Shown piece by piece: positions 60,217 through 64,000 of a DNA stretch of 64,000 bases. Origin of the DNA: Moraxella lacunata (GTDB lineage: Bacteria; Pseudomonadota; Gammaproteobacteria; Pseudomonadales; Moraxellaceae); assembly GCF_900453205.1 (NCBI RefSeq), contig NZ_UGQU01000003.1, positions 248,001 to 312,000 on the forward strand, in the 5' to 3' direction. A model generated the notes under the pieces. The model did not search any database, was not told the origin of the DNA, and saw nothing but the letters and a program-made list of their open reading frames with translations. A program made the translations under genes and the position numbers. Every line of letters begins with the position of its first letter. Position 1 is the stretch's first letter.

Positions 60217-61047
60217 ATGAAAGCCCCTGTTTACAAAAAAAGCCTGCCCTTAAAAGAGAAAATCCACATCATTATCGAAGGCACTGACACGCCTGCGGGA
60301 CGATTTTTTGATGTGGGGCTACTCATCGGTATCGCTTTTAGCGTGGTCGTGGTCATGCTTGACAGCGTGCTGTATTTGCGTTTGCAGTATGGCACGCTGT
60401 TTTTGTATGCAGAGTGGTTTTTTACCATTTTATTTACCATAGAATATTTATTACGACTATACTCCGCCCCCAATCGCAAGCGTTATGCGTTTAGCTTTTT
60501 TGGCGTGATTGACTTACTTGCGTTATTGCCAAGCTATCTTAGTTACTTTTTTGTGGGAACGCAGTATTTGCTTGTGGTGCGGATTTTGCGGATTTTGCGG
60601 ATTTTTAGGGTATTTAAGCTCAAATCCTACATGCAACAAGCAGGATTTTTGGCGGCTGCCTTTCGCACCAGTCAGCACAAAATCATCGTCTTTTTCCTAT
60701 CATTATTACTGCTTGTGACCATTTTTGGCTCGGTCATGTACGTGGTCGAAGGCCCTGAGAACGGCTACACCAGCATCCCCAAATCCATCTATTGGGCGGT
60801 TGTGACTTTGACAACCGTGGGTTATGGCGACATCTCCCCCAAAACCCCGATAGGGCAAGCGATTGCAAGCATGGTGATGATTATGGGTTACTCCATCATT
60901 GCCGTACCGACAGGGATTTTTACCGCTGAGCTGTCACGCACCATGCGACCACAGCTACACCCCATCACCTGCCCAAAATGCGGTAAATTCGGGCATGCAT
61001 CCAATGCTAAGTTTTGTGATAGATGTGGACATGATTTGCATTTGTGA
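60217..61047 (+). CDS. Voltage-gated K+ channel with C-terminal zinc ribbon
   Basis: A 276-residue six-helix ion channel. S4 carries regularly spaced arginines in 'VVRILRILRIFRVFKLKSYM', and the selectivity filter is 'TLTTVGYGDISP', a K+ signature. After S6 a C-terminal zinc ribbon 'CPKCGKFGHASNAKFCDRCG' (CxxC...CxxC) would sit in the cytoplasm. Bacterial Kv-like channels often end without a ligand domain, so the zinc ribbon may serve as a sensor or assembly element. Confidence 0.9.
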   Translation: MKAPVYKKSLPLKEKIHIIIEGTDTPAGRFFDVGLLIGIAFSVVVVMLDSVLYLRLQYGTLFLYAEWFFTILFTIEYLLRLYSAPNRKRYAFSFFGVIDLLALLPSYLSYFFVGTQYLLVVRILRILRIFRVFKLKSYMQQAGFLAAAFRTSQHKIIVFFLSLLLLVTIFGSVMYVVEGPENGYTSIPKSIYWAVVTLTTVGYGDISPKTPIGQAIASMVMIMGYSIIAVPTGIFTAELSRTMRPQLHPITCPKCGKFGHASNAKFCDRCGHDLHL

Positions 61048-61175
61048 TTTATCTGTTTTATGCTCTCTAAATCATCAGAATGCAGAATGCCAAGCCTTAT
61101 CAAACTTACATTAACTATGACCTAAACATCTGCTTTGCTTTAAATAAATATCACATCTAATGAATTTGAAATTTG

Positions 61176-61781
61176 TCATAAGCCAGGCTTTGTCGCAACT
61201 GTGTTGATAAATAGCCAATATTGATGATTGTGGGTTATTTTTAAAATCTTTTGCATGTCTTTTTGATAAATTTCATAATCACCATTTAAAATAACAGTAT
61301 GGATAATGTTGTCATCTAAATCTTTAGGTAGTGGTGAGCAAGCCATTTCAGTTGTTGGTAGGCTACCTTGAATTTTTATACCCGTCTTGGTGAGTACAAA
61401 TTCACCATCCATGCTGTTGCAATTATTGGGCATGTATATCCAATGATTGTCTAATTCTACACTTTTTTCAAAAATCAATATAAAATCATCTTTTTTAACA
61501 ATCGGCAAATTTAGGTTGTTAAAATTTATATCACTTACTACAATCAATCGCCACTGATTGGATATAGTTTCATAAGTTAACACTAATTTTTGCCAATCAC
61601 TAGATTTTAGGGAGCTTAATAATTCATCATTGGTTGGTAATGCTGGCGGTGGTTTGTTGTTATCTTTGTTGCCATTGGTGATATTGACATCATGTTCAAT
61701 CGTGTTTTTTGAATTTTGATTGTGATTGGTGCAGGCAGAAAGTAACATTATGAATAAAAGAATAGAAATTTTTATGTTCAT
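61176..61781 (-). CDS. Hypothetical lipoprotein
   Basis: A 201-residue lipoprotein (signal 'MNIKISILLFIMLLSAC', lipobox LSAC) with an Asn/Lys-rich linker and a beta-rich mature domain containing two Cys likely to form a disulfide ('PNNCNSMDGEF', 'EMACSPLP'). It is AT-rich, with no recognised family. The gap 61782-61963 shows no further gene. Confidence 0.6.
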   Translation of the reverse strand: MNIKISILLFIMLLSACTNHNQNSKNTIEHDVNITNGNKDNNKPPPALPTNDELLSSLKSSDWQKLVLTYETISNQWRLIVVSDINFNNLNLPIVKKDDFILIFEKSVELDNHWIYMPNNCNSMDGEFVLTKTGIKIQGSLPTTEMACSPLPKDLDDNIIHTVILNGDYEIYQKDMQKILKITHNHQYWLFINTVATKPGL

Positions 61782-61963
61782 CGCACCGTATTTTTGTTAA
61801 GTTTGATGCTTTATTATCACACATCATATTGATGATTTCAAATGGAGAATTGGATAAAAGGGTGGACATCTTGGTTGATTTGGTGAACACCCCTTCACGC
61901 CACTTGACAAACGCCCAATTATGGTTATAATATCACACCAATTTGTAACAAAATATTTCATCC

Positions 61964-62833
61964 ATGATTTTTCTACTCTCTGCCATTTGTGCCAGTGTCT
62001 TGGTGTCTATTTTTCTAAAAGTAGCACGCCGTCAAGGTATTGATATCGCCCAAGCCATTTTGGTGAATTATATCACCGCCATTATTTTATGTATTTTTTT
62101 ATTAAAGCCCAGTTTAAATGTCAGTGAAATTATGGCAAATGGGGCATTTATCGTCATCGCCTTGGGCGTGCTGTTGCCGAGTGTATTTATCATCATGGCA
62201 AAGGCGGTGCAATTAGTCGGTATCGCCAAATCAGACGTGGCACAGCGTTTGGCGTTGTTTTTGCCGATATTGGCGTCATTTACCATTTTTGGCGAAAGTC
62301 TAACGCTTGCCAAAGGCGTGGGTATTGTCTTAGCCTTTTTATCTTTAATCACCCTAACTTATAAACCCAATCTAAAAAACAGCCACGCAAAAACGGACAA
62401 TTCATTAAATATCAAAAACACCGCCTTAATATTAGGTGGGGTATGGGTAGGCTATGGCGTGATTGATATTTTATTTAAACAAATGGCGAAACTTGGCAAT
62501 GCGTTTCCTAATACACTTTTAATCAGTTTTATATTGGCATTTGTGCTGTTATTTATTTATTTGATAATCAATAAAACCAAATGGCAAGGTAAAAGTTTGA
62601 TGAGTGGGATTTTGCTTGGGGCATTAAACTTTTTTAACATTTTATTTTATATCAAAGCTCATCAAGCCTATAAAGATGACCCGACCTTGGTATTTGCTGG
62701 CATGAATATCGGCGTGATATGTTTGGGGGCGGTTGTGGGGCTGCTTATTTTTAAAGAAAAAATCTCCAAAATTAACGGTATGGGGATTGTCTTGGGCGTG
62801 TGTGCGGTGTGGTGTTTGTTTTATTTGACTTGA
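61964..62833 (+). CDS. EamA-like (DMT superfamily) transporter
   Basis: A 289-residue inner-membrane protein with ten helices in two repeats, matching EamA-type drug/metabolite transporters: 'FLLSAICASVLVSIFLKVAR' at the start, 'VQLVGIAKSDVAQRLALFLP' mid-protein, 'GMNIGVICLGAVVGLLIFKE' near the end. The substrate is unknown. It is distant from RarD at 12321. Confidence 0.8.
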   Translation: MIFLLSAICASVLVSIFLKVARRQGIDIAQAILVNYITAIILCIFLLKPSLNVSEIMANGAFIVIALGVLLPSVFIIMAKAVQLVGIAKSDVAQRLALFLPILASFTIFGESLTLAKGVGIVLAFLSLITLTYKPNLKNSHAKTDNSLNIKNTALILGGVWVGYGVIDILFKQMAKLGNAFPNTLLISFILAFVLLFIYLIINKTKWQGKSLMSGILLGALNFFNILFYIKAHQAYKDDPTLVFAGMNIGVICLGAVVGLLIFKEKISKINGMGIVLGVCAVWCLFYLT

Positions 62834-62865
62834 TTTGAAATAATTTTAAATAATAAAAATCATCA

Positions 62866-62882
62866 GGTGCGTGTTACGCACC
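62866..62882. repeat. GTGCGT palindromic repeat
   Basis: A GGTGCGTGTTACGCACC palindrome 33 bp after the transporter gene, unoccupied, followed by 141 bp of non-coding DNA before rep. Confidence 0.7.
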
Positions 62883-63023
62883 TTTCTATGTAATATGGAT
62901 AAATTTTAACCAAAAAATACGGCATAACAACACTGCACATTACCGATAAATTTACCACAAACTTTTGCCCAATTTGCCAAAATCCATTATAATAGCCAAC
63001 CATTTGCCCGAAGAATTTAGATT

Positions 63024-64000
63024 ATGAGCCAATTAAACCCCCGCCAACAAGAAGCCCTAGCCCATGTTTCAGGTCCTTTGCTCGTTCTGGCAGGGGCAGG
63101 GTCGGGCAAGACATCGGTCATCACCCAAAAAATCGCTCATCTTATCCAAAACTGCAACACGCCTGCCGAGCGTATCACGGCAATGACCTTTACCAATAAG
63201 GCGGCAAGGGAGATGAAAGAGCGTGTCAAAAAACTCCTGCCAAGCGAGAAAACTCGTGGGCTGACGGTGTCCACATTTCACCAGTTTGGTTTGCAGTTTT
63301 TGCGGTATGAACTCATTAACACGCCCCTAAAAGGCAATTTTAGTATCATGGATGCAGACGACAGCAAACGCCTGCTTGCCGAGCTAATGGTGCGTGATAA
63401 CCTATCAGGGGCGGAGCGTGCGGACATGGTGGGTAAGGCGATTAAGATGATTAGCGACTGGAAAAATGACCTAGTCGCCCCCGAAGATGCCGAGCGGACA
63501 CTGACCGACCCCGAAGATGTGATTTTTGCTCATCTGTATGGACTCTATGAGCGGAATTTGCGAGCGTATAATGCGGTGGATTTTGATGATTTGATTGTCC
63601 TGCCTGCTCGCATTTTAAAAGAAAATGAGCGAGTGCGTGAAAAATGGCAAAACCGCATTCGCTACCTGCTCGTGGACGAGTATCAAGACACCAACACCGC
63701 CCAGTATGAGCTTATCAAGCTACTGGTCGGCATTCGGGCAAGGTTCACGGTGGTGGGCGATGATGACCAATCTATCTATGCGTGGCGTGGGGCAAAGCCT
63801 GAGAACATGGCATTATTAAAGCAGGATTTCCCCAATTTGCACGTTGTCAAGCTAGAACAAAACTACCGCTCTACCAACCGCATACTGGCGTCTGCCAATG
63901 CGGTGATTACTAATAATGAGCATATTTTTGAAAAATCGCTGTGGTCAGATAAAGGGCATGGCGAGCTGATTCGGGTGCTAAGCTCGCCCGATGATGAGGT
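63024..64000 (+). CDS. rep: ATP-dependent DNA helicase Rep, 3'-truncated by the window edge
   Basis: The frame runs from the ATG at 63024 through the window end; 325 residues are visible of an expected 670 or so. Superfamily 1 motifs are 'LNPRQQEALAHVSGPLLVLA' (Q motif), 'GAGSGKTSVI' (Walker A), 'AMTFTNKAAREMKERV' (Ia), 'LLVDEYQDTNTAQYEL' (Walker B), 'VGDDDQSIYAWRGA' (III) and 'LEQNYRSTNRIL' (IV). Rep rather than UvrD is suggested by 'MSQLNPRQQEA' and overall similarity. It drives 3'-5' unwinding and replication restart. Confidence 0.93.
   Translation, partial: MSQLNPRQQEALAHVSGPLLVLAGAGSGKTSVITQKIAHLIQNCNTPAERITAMTFTNKAAREMKERVKKLLPSEKTRGLTVSTFHQFGLQFLRYELINTPLKGNFSIMDADDSKRLLAELMVRDNLSGAERADMVGKAIKMISDWKNDLVAPEDAERTLTDPEDVIFAHLYGLYERNLRAYNAVDFDDLIVLPARILKENERVREKWQNRIRYLLVDEYQDTNTAQYELIKLLVGIRARFTVVGDDDQSIYAWRGAKPENMALLKQDFPNLHVVKLEQNYRSTNRILASANAVITNNEHIFEKSLWSDKGHGELIRVLSSPDDE

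Noticed and set aside
1-64000. CRISPR arrays, rRNA, tRNA and prophage
   Set aside because: No regularly spaced direct repeats, no rRNA or tRNA signatures and no phage structural genes were seen.

Overview
The window reads as chromosome of a Moraxella-like gammaproteobacterium (family Moraxellaceae). Three things point there: the housekeeping gene order rlmN-pilW-rodZ-ispG-hisS-yfgM-bamB-...-der, a moderately AT-rich base composition with many short TA modules and palindromic intergenic repeats, and protein sequences that look moraxellacean. This is recognition from memory; no search was run. No rRNA, tRNA or CRISPR array was recognised.

Layout. 1-2.7 kb: the end of a truncated hypothetical gene, a DUF2272 lipoprotein and an IS110-family element. 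3-12.3 kb: an aromatic amino-acid cluster (pheA, tyrA, aroA) broken up by accessory DNA: a MITE, an AbrB/VapC module, a lysE exporter followed by a duplicated tyrA 3' end, an XRE regulator divergent from a small membrane-protein operon, a second identical inverted IS110 copy, an Imm8-like gene and a PIN-toxin module. 12.3-20 kb: rarD-folB-folK, a second MITE, an RnfB-like ferredoxin, argC, a CopZ-like chaperone, a histidine phosphatase and a PfkB kinase. 19.7-33.2 kb: the conserved rlmN to der block. Here hisS carries an unusual C-terminal extension of about 200 residues, and a YceI-like lipoprotein gene contains a C9 tract. 33.2-38.4 kb: BrnT/BrnA, a membrane metalloprotease-like protein, a class IV aminotransferase, a phosphoesterase, a small-ORF transcription unit with attenuator-like features, and rtcB.

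38.5-44.4 kb is the most interesting segment. It is a ten-gene, same-strand cluster encoding a Cys-rich lipoprotein with the EGKCGEGKCG motif, a DUF2798 membrane protein, an RclA-like flavoprotein disulfide reductase, a rhodanese lipoprotein, a DUF2892 membrane protein, a DUF692/MNIO metalloenzyme, its DUF2063 partner, a DoxX protein, an ECF sigma factor and a 62-residue zinc-type anti-sigma factor. I infer a sigma/anti-sigma-controlled envelope stress system. In it an MNIO enzyme would modify cysteines of a membrane-tethered peptide (bufferin/HvfA-like), coupled to RclA, an enzyme class linked to hypothiocyanous acid and copper reduction.

44.4-64 kb: rnhB, mnmC, yciB, truC, a DAHP synthase gene, ispB, an IS3-family remnant, copA, an ASCH gene between two paralogous membrane proteins, ilvA, a Fic toxin-antitoxin pair with a likely 3' frameshift, a YebC-family gene, a K+ channel with a zinc ribbon, an EamA transporter and the 5' part of rep. 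The IS110 copies deserve separate attention. Their 5' non-coding ends contain a promoter-like -10 box, a nested stem-loop, and short segments matching the target palindrome and both element ends, as expected of a bridge RNA.
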